Source: Streptomyces sp. CB01201 (lineage in GTDB: Bacteria; Actinomycetota; Actinomycetes; Streptomycetales; Streptomycetaceae). Taken from it: DNA of 64,000 nucleotides. Numbering within the stretch: position 1 is the first letter of the stretch; each line of letters opens with the position of its first letter. The stretch covers positions 248,001 through 312,000 of the forward strand of contig NZ_NNBJ01000007.1 in assembly GCF_002803085.1 (NCBI RefSeq), read 5' to 3'. The position numbers were made by a program, and so were the translations under genes. Of this stretch, positions 36,129 to 44,511 are shown in pieces. Below the pieces are notes generated by a model. That model saw nothing but the letters and a program-made list of their open reading frames with translations, had not been told where the DNA came from and ran no database searches.

Positions 36129-37121
36129 GTGCGACCCGCCCGGACACTCGCGGCGGCCCTCGCGGAGGGGCCGGTCGTCCTGGACGGCGGGCTCTCCAAT
36201 CAACTGGAGAGCCAGCGCTGCGACTTGAGTGACGAGCTGTGGTCGGCCCGGCTGCTCGCGGACGACCCGCGGCAGATCCAGGCCGCGCACGCGGCCTATG
36301 TCCGGGCGGGCGCCCAGGTCCTGACCACGGCCGGCTATCAGGCCACGTTCGAGGGCTTCGCCCGACGAGGACTGAGCCATGGCGCGGCGGCGCGGCTCCT
36401 GACGAGGAGTGTCGAACTGGCGCGTGGGGTAGGCCGGTTGGCCGGTGCGGAGACCGGTGCGGAGGCGGAGGCGGCCGTGGAGGCGGGGGTGGGGTGGGGG
36501 AGGGGGGAGGGGGGAGGCCCCCCGGCCCCCCAGTTCTGGGTAGCCGCCTCCATCGGCCCCTACGGCGCCTTCCTCGCCGACGGCAGCGAGTACCGGGGGC
36601 GGTACGGGCTGAGTGTGCGGGAGTTGGAGCGCTTCCATCGGCCGCGCATCGAGACGCTCGTGGCTGCGGGGCCCGATGTGCTGGCGCTGGAGACGGTGCC
36701 GGATGCCGACGAGGCGGAGGCGCTGTTGCGGGTGGTCGACGGGTGCGGGGTGCCGGTGTGGCTCTCGTACAGCATCGAGGGCGGGCGCACCCGGGCCGGG
36801 CAGGATCTGGCGGCGGCGTTCGCGATGGTCGCGGGGCTCGATCAGGTCATCGCGGTCGGCGTGAACTGCTGCACCCCCGCCGACGCCGACCGGGCGGTGC
36901 CGCTCGCAGCATCGGTCACCGGTAAGCCGGTGGTGGTCTATCCGAACAGTGGCGAGCGGTGGGATGCGGAGGGGCGGCGCTGGGCGGGTGGGTCGACGTT
37001 CGACGCGGGGCGTGTGGGGGAGTGGGTGGCGTCGGGTGCGCGGCTCGTCGGAGGGTGCTGCCGGGTGGGGCCTGCGGAGATCGCCCAGTTGGCGGCCCAG
37101 GTGCGCGGGGCAGCGGCGTAG
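36129..37121 (+). CDS. mmuM: Homocysteine S-methyltransferase
   Basis: A 330-residue Zn-dependent homocysteine methyltransferase that uses S-methylmethionine or SAM to make methionine. The zinc ligands are Cys in GVNCCTP and the Cys pair in VGGCC near the end. The N-terminus (LDGGLSNQLESQ) and GYQATFEGF are typical. An extra Gly/Ala/Glu-rich stretch near residues 107-135 (GAEAEAAVEAGVGWGRGEGG), encoded by a G-run repeat, interrupts the usual fold. The GTG start has a weak site and may rely on coupling to the oxidoreductase gene. Confidence 0.9.
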   Translation: MRPARTLAAALAEGPVVLDGGLSNQLESQRCDLSDELWSARLLADDPRQIQAAHAAYVRAGAQVLTTAGYQATFEGFARRGLSHGAAARLLTRSVELARGVGRLAGAETGAEAEAAVEAGVGWGRGEGGGPPAPQFWVAASIGPYGAFLADGSEYRGRYGLSVRELERFHRPRIETLVAAGPDVLALETVPDADEAEALLRVVDGCGVPVWLSYSIEGGRTRAGQDLAAAFAMVAGLDQVIAVGVNCCTPADADRAVPLAASVTGKPVVVYPNSGERWDAEGRRWAGGSTFDAGRVGEWVASGARLVGGCCRVGPAEIAQLAAQVRGAAA

Positions 37122-37532
37122 AACTGCGCGGTACGGCACCAAGAGCCCGACCGGGTCCCCGGGCCCGACCAGGACCCGGGCTCAGCTCCAACCGTCGCCC
37201 GGACCGCACCGGGTCCCCGAACCCCAATCGTTCCCCGAGCTCAACCGGGTCCCCAAGCTCCAACCGTCGCCCGGACCGGACCGGGTCCCCAAGCTCCAAC
37301 CGTCGCCCGGACCGGACCGGGTCCCCGAACTCCAATCGTTCCCCGAGCTCAACCGGGTCCCCAAGCTCCAACCGTCGCCCGGACCGGACCGGGTCCCCAA
37401 GCTCCAACCGTCGCCCGGGCCGCACCGGGTCCCCGAACCCCAATCGTTCCCCGAGCCCAACCGGATCCCCGCTCGGTCGGGCTCGGGGAAAACCGCTGGT
37501 GAGGGCGGGGGAAGCCACGTGATACTCGTGGG
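37122..37532. repeat. 36-bp tandem array (seven full units, 37208-37459) between mmuM and hen1
   Basis: Units begin with ACCGGGTCCCC at 37208, 37244, 37280, 37316, 37352, 37388 and 37424, exactly 36 bp apart, with degenerate partial copies on both sides (from about 37150 and at 37460). Two variants occur: one continues AAGCTCCAACCGTCG, the other GAACCCCAATCGTTCC. The period is a multiple of three, so long frames are open on both strands (12-residue repeats such as RVPKLQPSPGPD), but no start or known protein is evident. There are no spacers, so it is not CRISPR. hen1 expression signals must lie in 37480-37532. Confidence 0.9.
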
Positions 37533-39113
37533 GTGTTCCTGACAATAACGACCACCGGCACCCCTGAAAGCCCTGCGACCGACCTCGGTTTCCTGCTGCA
37601 CAAGCATCCCGACAACGCGCAGCGCTTCTCCACCTCCCACGGCACGGCGCACGTCTTCTATCCCGAGGCGACCGTCGAGCGCTGCACTGCCGCGCTGCTC
37701 TTGGAGGTGGATCCCGTCGCCCTCGTGCGACGGGGGCAGGGCAAGGGCCGGGGCGGTGCGCCCGACGCGGCGCTCGCGCAGTACGTCAACGACCGCCCGT
37801 ATGCGGCGTCCTCGCTGATGTCCGTCGCGCTGTCCAGCGTCTTCAAGAGCGCGCTGCGCGGGGTGTGTGCCGCGCTGCCGGAGCGGGCGGCGGCGTCCCT
37901 GCCGCTGCGCGTCGAGGTGCCCGCGCTGCCCGCCCGGGGTGGACCGGAACTGGTGCACAAGCTGTTCGGGCCGCTCGGCTGGAGCTCGGTGAGTGCCGAG
38001 CCGATCGTGCTTGACGAGCGGTTCCCCGAGTGGGGCGACTCGCGATACGTACGCCTCGTGCTCGAAGGCGAGCTCCGACTGGCCGACGTGCTGCGGCAGT
38101 TGTACGTCCTGCTGCCCGTGCTCGACGACGCCAAGCACTACTGGGTCGCGCCGGACGAGGTGGACAAGCTGTTGCGGGCGGGCGAGGGCTGGCTGGCCGA
38201 GCACCCCGAGCAGAAGCTGATCACCAGCCGGTATCTGTCGCGCCGTCGGGGCCTGGCCCGTGAGGCGATGGAACGGCTTGAGCTGGTACGGCTCGCGGAG
38301 GCGGACGGTCTGGACGTCGAGGAGGTCGACAACGCCGTCGACGAGAGCAGCGACACGGCCGAGAAGCCGGTGCCGCTCGCCGTACAGCGACGGGCCGCGA
38401 TCGTCGCGGCCCTGGAGGCGGCGGGTGCGAGCCGCGTGCTCGACCTCGGCTGTGGCCAGGGCCAGTTGGTGCAGGAGCTCCTCAAGGACGCGCGCTTCAC
38501 CGAGATCGTCGGGGTCGACGTCTCCATGCGCGCGCTGACCATCGCCGCACGGCGGCTCCGCGTCGAGCGGATGACGGAGCGTCAGTCGGAGCGGGTGACC
38601 TTGTTCCAGGGCTCGTTGGCGTACACGGACAAGCGGCTCAAGGGATACGACGCGGCGGTGCTCAGCGAGGTGATCGAGCACCTGGATCTGCCGAGGCTGC
38701 CGGCCCTTGAGTACGCGGTGTTCGGCTCGGCCCGGCCGCGTACCGTGGTCGTGACGACGCCGAACGTCGAGTACAACGTCCGCTGGGAGTCGCTGCCCGC
38801 CGGGCATGTTCGCCATGGGGACCACCGGTTCGAGTGGAGCCGCGCCGAGTTCGCGGTGTGGGCGGGTGCGGTGGCCGAACGGCACGGCTACGCAGTCGAG
38901 TTCGGGCCTGTCGGGCCGGACGACCCGGAGGTGGGACCGCCCACCCAGATGGCGGTGTTCACCCGGATCGGTGAGGACCGCCAGGAAACCGGCGCCCCCA
39001 GCGCGGCGGACCGCACCCCGTCCACGCCACCCGCCCGAACCACCTCACCCGACCCGACCATCCCGACCGCCCCGACCACCCCGACCACCCCGAAGGAGGC
39101 GACCGCAGCATGA
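37533..39113 (+). CDS. hen1: 3'-terminal RNA ribose 2'-O-methyltransferase
   Basis: A 526-residue Hen1. The N-terminal ligase-activating domain (1-265; MFLTITTTGTPESPATDLGFLLHKHP) is followed by a SAM-dependent methyltransferase domain (VLDLGCGQGQLVQEL; EVIEHLDLPRL with the metal-binding Glu and His; HDHRFEWSRAEF-like HGDHRFEW). It marks the 3' end of broken RNA before sealing by Pnkp. The GTG start is at 37533. The C-terminal 45 residues are a Pro/Thr tail. The stop overlaps the pnkp ATG. The two form the bacterial RNA-repair operon. Confidence 0.95.
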   Translation: MFLTITTTGTPESPATDLGFLLHKHPDNAQRFSTSHGTAHVFYPEATVERCTAALLLEVDPVALVRRGQGKGRGGAPDAALAQYVNDRPYAASSLMSVALSSVFKSALRGVCAALPERAAASLPLRVEVPALPARGGPELVHKLFGPLGWSSVSAEPIVLDERFPEWGDSRYVRLVLEGELRLADVLRQLYVLLPVLDDAKHYWVAPDEVDKLLRAGEGWLAEHPEQKLITSRYLSRRRGLAREAMERLELVRLAEADGLDVEEVDNAVDESSDTAEKPVPLAVQRRAAIVAALEAAGASRVLDLGCGQGQLVQELLKDARFTEIVGVDVSMRALTIAARRLRVERMTERQSERVTLFQGSLAYTDKRLKGYDAAVLSEVIEHLDLPRLPALEYAVFGSARPRTVVVTTPNVEYNVRWESLPAGHVRHGDHRFEWSRAEFAVWAGAVAERHGYAVEFGPVGPDDPEVGPPTQMAVFTRIGEDRQETGAPSAADRTPSTPPARTTSPDPTIPTAPTTPTTPKEATAA

Positions 39114-41779
39114 GCTCCGAGAACAAGAACGAGAACGAGAACGAGACCGGGATCAAGAACCAGACCGGGATCAAGAACGAGAACGAGTCCGAGAGTCAGA
39201 CTCGGAATCAGATCGGCAGCGCGGCGGTCCAGCCCACCCCGCACTCCCCGCACCCCCCGCGCACCCTCCCCGTCACCGACCTCTCGCTCGTCGTGCTCGT
39301 CGGGGCCACGGGTTCGGGCAAGTCGACGTTCGCACGGCGGCACTTCAAGGCGACCGAGGTCATCTCCTCGGACTTCTGCCGGGGGCTCGTCGCGGACGAC
39401 GAGAACGACCAGGGTGCCTCTCGGGACGCCTTCGACGTGCTCCACTACATCGCGGGCAAGCGGCTGGCGGCGGGCCGGCTCACCGTGGTCGACGCCACGA
39501 ACGTGCAGCCCGAGAGCCGCAAGCACCTGGTCCGGCTCGCCCGTGAGCACGACGTGCTGCCGATAGCGATCGTCCTGGACCTGCCGGAGGACGTCTGCGC
39601 CGAGCGGAACGCGCAGCGTCCCGACCGGGCCGGTATGCCCCGGCATGTGATCGGGCGCCACCGTCGTGAACTGCGGCGCGGCTTGCGCGGGTTGGAGCGC
39701 GAGGGCTTCCGCAAGGTGCACGTGCTGCGGAGCGTGGAGGAGGTGGAGCGCGTCGAGATCGCCATCGAGCGGCGCTACAACGACCTCACCCACCTCACCG
39801 GCCCCTTCGACATCATCGGTGACATCCATGGCTGCCGGTCCGAACTGGACGCGCTGCTGGCGAAGTTGGGGTACGTCGACGGCGTCCACCCCGAGGGGCG
39901 CACCGCGGTGTTCGTGGGGGACCTCGTCGACCGCGGGCCCGACAGCCCGGGGGTGCTGCGCCGGGTGATGCGCATGGTCGCCGCCGGCAACGCGCTGTGC
40001 GTGCCGGGGAACCATGAGAACAAGCTCGGGCGTTACCTGAAGGGACGCAACGTCCAGCACACGCACGGTCTCGCGGAGACCGTCGAGCAGTTGGAGAAGG
40101 AGGACGAAGGCTTCAGGGAGCAGGTCAGGGAGTTCATCGACGGGCTCGTCAGCCACTATGTGCTCGACGGCGGCAAGCTCGTCGTGTGTCACGCGGGTCT
40201 GCCCGAGAAGTATCACGGGCGCACTTCGGGCCGGGTCCGCTCGCACGCGCTGTACGGGGACACGACCGGGGAGACCGACGAGTTCGGCCTGCCGGTGCGC
40301 TACCCGTGGGCGGAGGACTACCGCGGACGCGCGGCGGTCGTGTACGGACACACTCCCGTGCCGAACACCTCGTGGATCAACAACACCATCTGTCTGGACA
40401 CGGGTGCCGTGTTCGGCGGGAAGATGACGGCGTTGCGCTGGCCGGAGCGGGAGCTCGTCGACGTGCCGGCGGAGCGGGTCTGGTACGAGCCGGTCAAGCC
40501 GCTGGCGGCCGAGGCGCCCGGCGGGCACGAGGGCCGGCCGCTCGACCTCGCCGATGTGCACGGGCGGCGGGTCGTCGAGACCCGGCTGATGGGCAAGGTC
40601 GCGGTGCGCGAGGAGAACGCGGCGGCGGCCCTGGAGGTTATGAGCCGGTTCGCGGTCGACCCGAGGCTGCTCGCCTACCTTCCGCCCACGATGGCGCCGA
40701 CCGCGGCCTCCGGTGCGGACGGCTATCTGGAGCACCCGGCGGAGGCGTTCGCGCAGTTCGCGAAGGACGGCGTCGCGAAGGTCGTGTGCGAGGAGAAGCA
40801 CATGGGTTCGCGGGCGGTCGCCCTGGTGTGCCGGGACGCGGACGTGGCGCGGGAGCGGTTCGGGGCGTCCGGCGCGACGGGGGCCCTGCACACCCGCACC
40901 GGGCGGCCGTTCTTCGACGACGCCACCGTGACCGAGGAGGTCCTCGGGCGGCTGCGGTCGGCGGTGTCCGCGGCCGGGCTGTGGGACGAACTCGCCACGG
41001 ACTGGCTGCTGTTGGACGCCGAGCTGATGCCGTGGTCGCTGAAGGCATCGGGCCTTCTGCGCTCGCAGTACGCCGCCGTGGGCGCGTCGTCCGGGGCCGC
41101 GCTTCCGGCCGCCCTGCTGGCGCTCGACGCGGCGTCGGGCCGGGGTGTCGAGGTGGCGGGGCTCGCGGAGCGGCAGCGGGAGCGGGCCGCGGACGCGGCG
41201 GCGTTCACCGAGGCCTACCGGCGATACTGCTGGACGACCGACGGTCTCGACGGGGTGCGCATCGCGCCGTTCCAGATCCTGGCCGTGCAGGGGCGCAGCC
41301 TGGCCGACGTGCCGCACGACGAGCAACTGGCCTGGCTGGACCGGCTGGTGGAGCACGACCCGTCGGGGCTGCTGCAAAGGACCGGGCGCCTCGTCGTCGA
41401 CACCGGCGACGCGGCATCGGTGCGGGCCGGTGTCGACTGGTGGCTGGAGCTGACCGGCGCGGGCGGCGAGGGCATGGTCGTCAAGCCGCTCCAGGCGCTG
41501 GCCCGGGACGGCAAGGGACGGCTCGTGCAGCCCGGGATCAAGGTGCGCGGCCGGGAGTACCTGCGGATCATCTACGGTCCCGAGTACACCCGTCCGGACA
41601 ACCTGGAGCGGCTGCGGCAGCGCTTCCTCGGGCACAAGCGCTCGCTCGCCCTGCGCGAGTACGCGCTTGGCCTGGAGGCGCTCGCCCGGCTGGCCGACGG
41701 GGAGCCGCTGTGGCGGGTGCACGAGGCGGTGTTCGCCGTACTCGCCCTGGAGTCGGAGCCGGTCGACCCCCGGCTCTGA
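39110..41779 (+). CDS. pnkp: Polynucleotide kinase-phosphatase-ligase
   Basis: An 889-residue RNA-repair enzyme. It has a 5'-kinase (Walker A GATGSGKST at about 65-73), a dimetal 2',3'-phosphatase (GDIHGC, GDLVDRG, GNHE, YGHTPV) and a C-terminal adenylyltransferase/ligase domain with the nucleotidyl Lys563 in EEKHMGSR. It heals and seals broken tRNA together with Hen1. The first 55 residues are an unusual Asn/Glu/Lys low-complexity extension (repeats of NENE and TGIKNQ) encoded by short tandem repeats. ATG 39110 lies within the hen1 stop, and AAGGAG is inside the hen1 end. Confidence 0.95.
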   Translation: MSSENKNENENETGIKNQTGIKNENESESQTRNQIGSAAVQPTPHSPHPPRTLPVTDLSLVVLVGATGSGKSTFARRHFKATEVISSDFCRGLVADDENDQGASRDAFDVLHYIAGKRLAAGRLTVVDATNVQPESRKHLVRLAREHDVLPIAIVLDLPEDVCAERNAQRPDRAGMPRHVIGRHRRELRRGLRGLEREGFRKVHVLRSVEEVERVEIAIERRYNDLTHLTGPFDIIGDIHGCRSELDALLAKLGYVDGVHPEGRTAVFVGDLVDRGPDSPGVLRRVMRMVAAGNALCVPGNHENKLGRYLKGRNVQHTHGLAETVEQLEKEDEGFREQVREFIDGLVSHYVLDGGKLVVCHAGLPEKYHGRTSGRVRSHALYGDTTGETDEFGLPVRYPWAEDYRGRAAVVYGHTPVPNTSWINNTICLDTGAVFGGKMTALRWPERELVDVPAERVWYEPVKPLAAEAPGGHEGRPLDLADVHGRRVVETRLMGKVAVREENAAAALEVMSRFAVDPRLLAYLPPTMAPTAASGADGYLEHPAEAFAQFAKDGVAKVVCEEKHMGSRAVALVCRDADVARERFGASGATGALHTRTGRPFFDDATVTEEVLGRLRSAVSAAGLWDELATDWLLLDAELMPWSLKASGLLRSQYAAVGASSGAALPAALLALDAASGRGVEVAGLAERQRERAADAAAFTEAYRRYCWTTDGLDGVRIAPFQILAVQGRSLADVPHDEQLAWLDRLVEHDPSGLLQRTGRLVVDTGDAASVRAGVDWWLELTGAGGEGMVVKPLQALARDGKGRLVQPGIKVRGREYLRIIYGPEYTRPDNLERLRQRFLGHKRSLALREYALGLEALARLADGEPLWRVHEAVFAVLALESEPVDPRL

Positions 41780-41860
41780 GTCCGACCCGGCTCTGAGTCC
41801 GACCCGGCTCTGAGTCCGACCCGGTTCTGAGCCCGACCCGGCTCCGAGCCCGCCCCCGGT
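41776..41860. repeat. Five tandem 17-bp units after pnkp
   Basis: CTGAGTCCGACCCGGCT-type units start at 41776, 41793, 41810, 41827 and 41844; the last two are diverged. The first overlaps the pnkp stop codon. The array may influence transcript ends. Confidence 0.9.
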
Positions 41861-42012
41861 CCCGCTCACCCCGCCTGGCCCCGCCCCGGCCCCGCGCCGC
41901 ACGGCTGCCCGCACGGCAGCCCCGCACGGGCAGCCCGTTTCGGCGGTCCGCCGTGTGGCGCGGCCGCTGTGTTCGCCGGGTGAGGGGGGCCGGAGCGGGA
42001 CAGGATGGGGAC

Positions 42013-43245
42013 ATGGGATTCCATGTCGATTCCGAGACCGGGCGGCTGCGCCGCGTCATACTCCACCGGCCAGATCTGGAGCTGAAGCGGCTCACACCCG
42101 GCAACAAGGACGCGTTGCTCTTCGACGACGTGCTGTGGGTGCGCCGGGCCAGACAGGAGCACGACGGCTTCGCGGACGTGCTCCGCGACCGAGGCGTGGA
42201 GGTGCACCTCTTCGGTGATCTGCTGCGCGAGTCGCTGGAGATCGCGCAGGCCCGGGCACTCGTGCTCGACCGGGTCTTCGACGAGAAGGAGTACGGGCCG
42301 CTCGCCACGGACCATCTGCGGGCGGCCTTCGAGGAGCTGCCCGCCGCCGAGCTGGCGGAGGCGCTGGTCGGCGGGATGACCAAGCGGGAGTTCCTGGAGA
42401 GCCATCCGGAGCCGACGTCGGTGCGCTTCCACGCGATGGATCTGGACGACTTCCTGCTCGGCCCGCTGCCCAACCACCTGTTCACCCGGGACACCTCCGC
42501 CTGGATCTACGACGGCGTCTCGATCAACGCGATGCGCTGGCCGGCCCGGCAGCGCGAGACCGTGCACTTCGAGGCGATCTACCGCCACCATCCGCTGTTC
42601 AAGGGGCCCGGGGCGGGCCCGTTCAACATCTGGTCGCGCGGGCAGAGCGACTATCCCTCGACCATCGAGGGCGGTGACGTCCTGGTGATCGGGAACGGCG
42701 CCGTGCTGATCGGGATGAGCGAGCGGACCACCCCGCAGGCCGTGGAGATGCTGGCCCGCGGCCTGTTCGCGGCGGGCTCGGCGAAGACCATCGTGGCGCT
42801 GGACATGCCGAAGCGGCGGGCGTTCATGCACCTGGACACGGTGATGACGATGGTCGACGGCGAAACCTTCACCCAGTACGCGGGCCTCGGCATGCTGCGC
42901 TCGTACACGATCGAGCCGGGCGCCGGAGAGCAGGAGCTGAAGGTCACCGACCATCCGCCGGAGCACATGCACCGGGCGATCGCGGCGGCCCTCGGCCTCG
43001 ACCGGATCCGGGTCCTGACCGCGACCCAGGACGTGCACTCGGCGCAGCGCGAGCAGTGGGACGACGGCTGCAACGTCCTCGCCGTGGAGCCGGGCGTGGT
43101 GGTGGCGTACGAGCGCAATGTCACGACCAACACGCATCTGCGCAAGGAGGGCATCGAGGTGATCGAGATCCGGGGCAGCGAGCTGGGCCGGGGGAGGGGA
43201 GGCCCACGCTGTATGAGCTGTCCCGTCGAACGCGATGCCGTATAG
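42013..43245 (+). CDS. arcA: Arginine deiminase
   Basis: A 410-residue enzyme that hydrolyses L-arginine to citrulline and ammonia. Typical segments are RLRRVILHRPDLELKRLTP, FTRDTSAWI, EGGDVLVIGNG and MHLDTVMTMVD; the catalytic Cys403 lies in CMSCPVERD. ATG 42013 follows GGATGGGGAC; the frame is open further upstream without a better start. It is followed by ornithine carbamoyltransferase and a permease, which gives an arginine catabolic unit, though no carbamate kinase gene (arcC) is present. Confidence 0.95.
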   Translation: MGFHVDSETGRLRRVILHRPDLELKRLTPGNKDALLFDDVLWVRRARQEHDGFADVLRDRGVEVHLFGDLLRESLEIAQARALVLDRVFDEKEYGPLATDHLRAAFEELPAAELAEALVGGMTKREFLESHPEPTSVRFHAMDLDDFLLGPLPNHLFTRDTSAWIYDGVSINAMRWPARQRETVHFEAIYRHHPLFKGPGAGPFNIWSRGQSDYPSTIEGGDVLVIGNGAVLIGMSERTTPQAVEMLARGLFAAGSAKTIVALDMPKRRAFMHLDTVMTMVDGETFTQYAGLGMLRSYTIEPGAGEQELKVTDHPPEHMHRAIAAALGLDRIRVLTATQDVHSAQREQWDDGCNVLAVEPGVVVAYERNVTTNTHLRKEGIEVIEIRGSELGRGRGGPRCMSCPVERDAV

Positions 43246-43265
43246 TGATGCGCTCTAACGTATAG
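43239..43265. promoter_or_regulatory. CGTATAG direct repeat before arcB
   Basis: CGTATAG occurs at 43239-43245 (overlapping the arcA stop) and 43259-43265, exactly 20 bp apart, on the same face of the helix. This AT-rich pair lies about 85 bp before the arcB start and may be part of its promoter or an operator. Confidence 0.35.
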
Positions 43266-43347
43266 ACTTCCAGTACTGACTGGACGTCGTCGCCCACCGG
43301 ACGCCGTCCCCGCCGCCGTCCCCCATCCGCACCCAGGAGCAGCCACC

Positions 43348-44367
43348 ATGGCGATAGATCTCGCAGGCCGCCACTTCGTCAAGGAGCTGGACTTCACGGC
43401 TGAGGAGTTCCTCGGACTCGTCGAGCTCGCCGCCGAGCTCAAGGCTGCCAAGAAGGCGGGTGCCGAGGTCCAGCGGCTGCGCGGGCGCAACATCGCGCTG
43501 ATCTTCGAGAAGTCGTCGACGCGCACCCGTTGCGCCTTCGAGGTGGCGGCCGCCGATCAGGGCGCGTCGACGACGTACATCGACCCGGCCGGTTCGCACA
43601 TCGGCAAGAAGGAGTCCGCGCGCGACACGGCCCGGGTCCTGGGCCGGATGTTCGACGCGATCGAGTTCCGGGGCGACGGGCAGGAGATCGTCGAGACCCT
43701 CGCCGCGCACGCGGGCGTGCCGGTCTACAACGGGCTGACCGACGACTGGCACCCCACCCAGATGCTCGCCGACGTGCTGACCGTCACCGAGCACAGCGAC
43801 AAGCCGCTGGGCGAGGTCTCCTTCGCCTATCTGGGGGACGCCCGCTTCAACATGGGCAACTCTTACCTGGTCACCGGCGCTCTGCTCGGCATGGACATCC
43901 GGATCGTGGCGCCCAAGGCGTACTGGCCGTCCGTGGAGGTCCAGGCGCAGGCGCGCGAGGCGGCGACGGCGAGCGGCGCCCGCATCACGCTCACCGAGTC
44001 CGTCGAGGAGGGCGTGGCGGGAGCGGACTTCGTCGCCACCGACGTCTGGGTCTCGATGGGCGAGCCCCAGGAGATCTGGGCCGAGCGCATCAAGGCGCTC
44101 GCCCCGTACGCCGTGACCATGGACGTGCTGCGCGCCACCGGCAAGCAGAACGTCAGGTTCCTGCACTGCCTGCCCGCCTTCCACGATCTGGGCACCCAGG
44201 TCGGCCGGGAGATCCACGAGCGGTACGGCCTGACCGAGCTGGAGGTGAGCGACGAGGTCTTCGAGTCCGCGCACTCGGTCGTCTTCGACGAGGCGGAGAA
44301 CCGGATGCACACCATCAAGGCGATCATGGTCGCCACGCTCGGGGACACCTCCACGGTCGCCGGATAG
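43348..44367 (+). CDS. arcB: Ornithine carbamoyltransferase (catabolic context)
   Basis: A 339-residue transcarbamylase with the carbamoyl-phosphate motif SSTRTR, DDWHPTQ and the ornithine-loop HCLPAFHD. It converts citrulline and phosphate to ornithine and carbamoyl-phosphate, or the reverse. Its place after arcA favours the catabolic role, but sequence alone cannot separate arcB from argF. It is followed by a hairpin and then a permease. Confidence 0.9.
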   Translation: MAIDLAGRHFVKELDFTAEEFLGLVELAAELKAAKKAGAEVQRLRGRNIALIFEKSSTRTRCAFEVAAADQGASTTYIDPAGSHIGKKESARDTARVLGRMFDAIEFRGDGQEIVETLAAHAGVPVYNGLTDDWHPTQMLADVLTVTEHSDKPLGEVSFAYLGDARFNMGNSYLVTGALLGMDIRIVAPKAYWPSVEVQAQAREAATASGARITLTESVEEGVAGADFVATDVWVSMGEPQEIWAERIKALAPYAVTMDVLRATGKQNVRFLHCLPAFHDLGTQVGREIHERYGLTELEVSDEVFESAHSVVFDEAENRMHTIKAIMVATLGDTSTVAG

Positions 44368-44423
44368 GAATGCGCCCGATTGGGTGCACATACGGCGAGG
44401 TGGCTACTATGTCGCTTCTTGGT

Positions 44424-44460
44424 GGGGTCCGAGCTCGCACGCTCGGGCCCCGCTTTCTTT
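44424..44460 (+). terminator. Intrinsic terminator/attenuator before the permease
   Basis: GGGGTCCGAGC pairs with GCTCGGGCCCC around a short loop and is followed by GCTTTCTTT, the only classic T-tract hairpin I saw in the window. A second GC hairpin (GCGCGGCC/GGCCGCGC, 44463-44484) follows. They lie between arcB and the permease and may end arcB transcription or attenuate permease expression. Confidence 0.65.
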
Positions 44461-44511
44461 GTGCGCGGCCGCCGTCGGCCGCGCGGTACCACCAGGAATG
44501 AGAACCACCCC

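Noticed and set aside
37150..37480. Possible CRISPR array
   Set aside because: The repeat is contiguous at a 36-bp period with no unique spacers and no cas genes nearby. It is a simple tandem array.
37182..38885. Minus-strand frame through the tandem array and hen1
   Set aside because: The array has a triplet period, so all frames stay open. The rest is the shadow of hen1 with no motif of its own.
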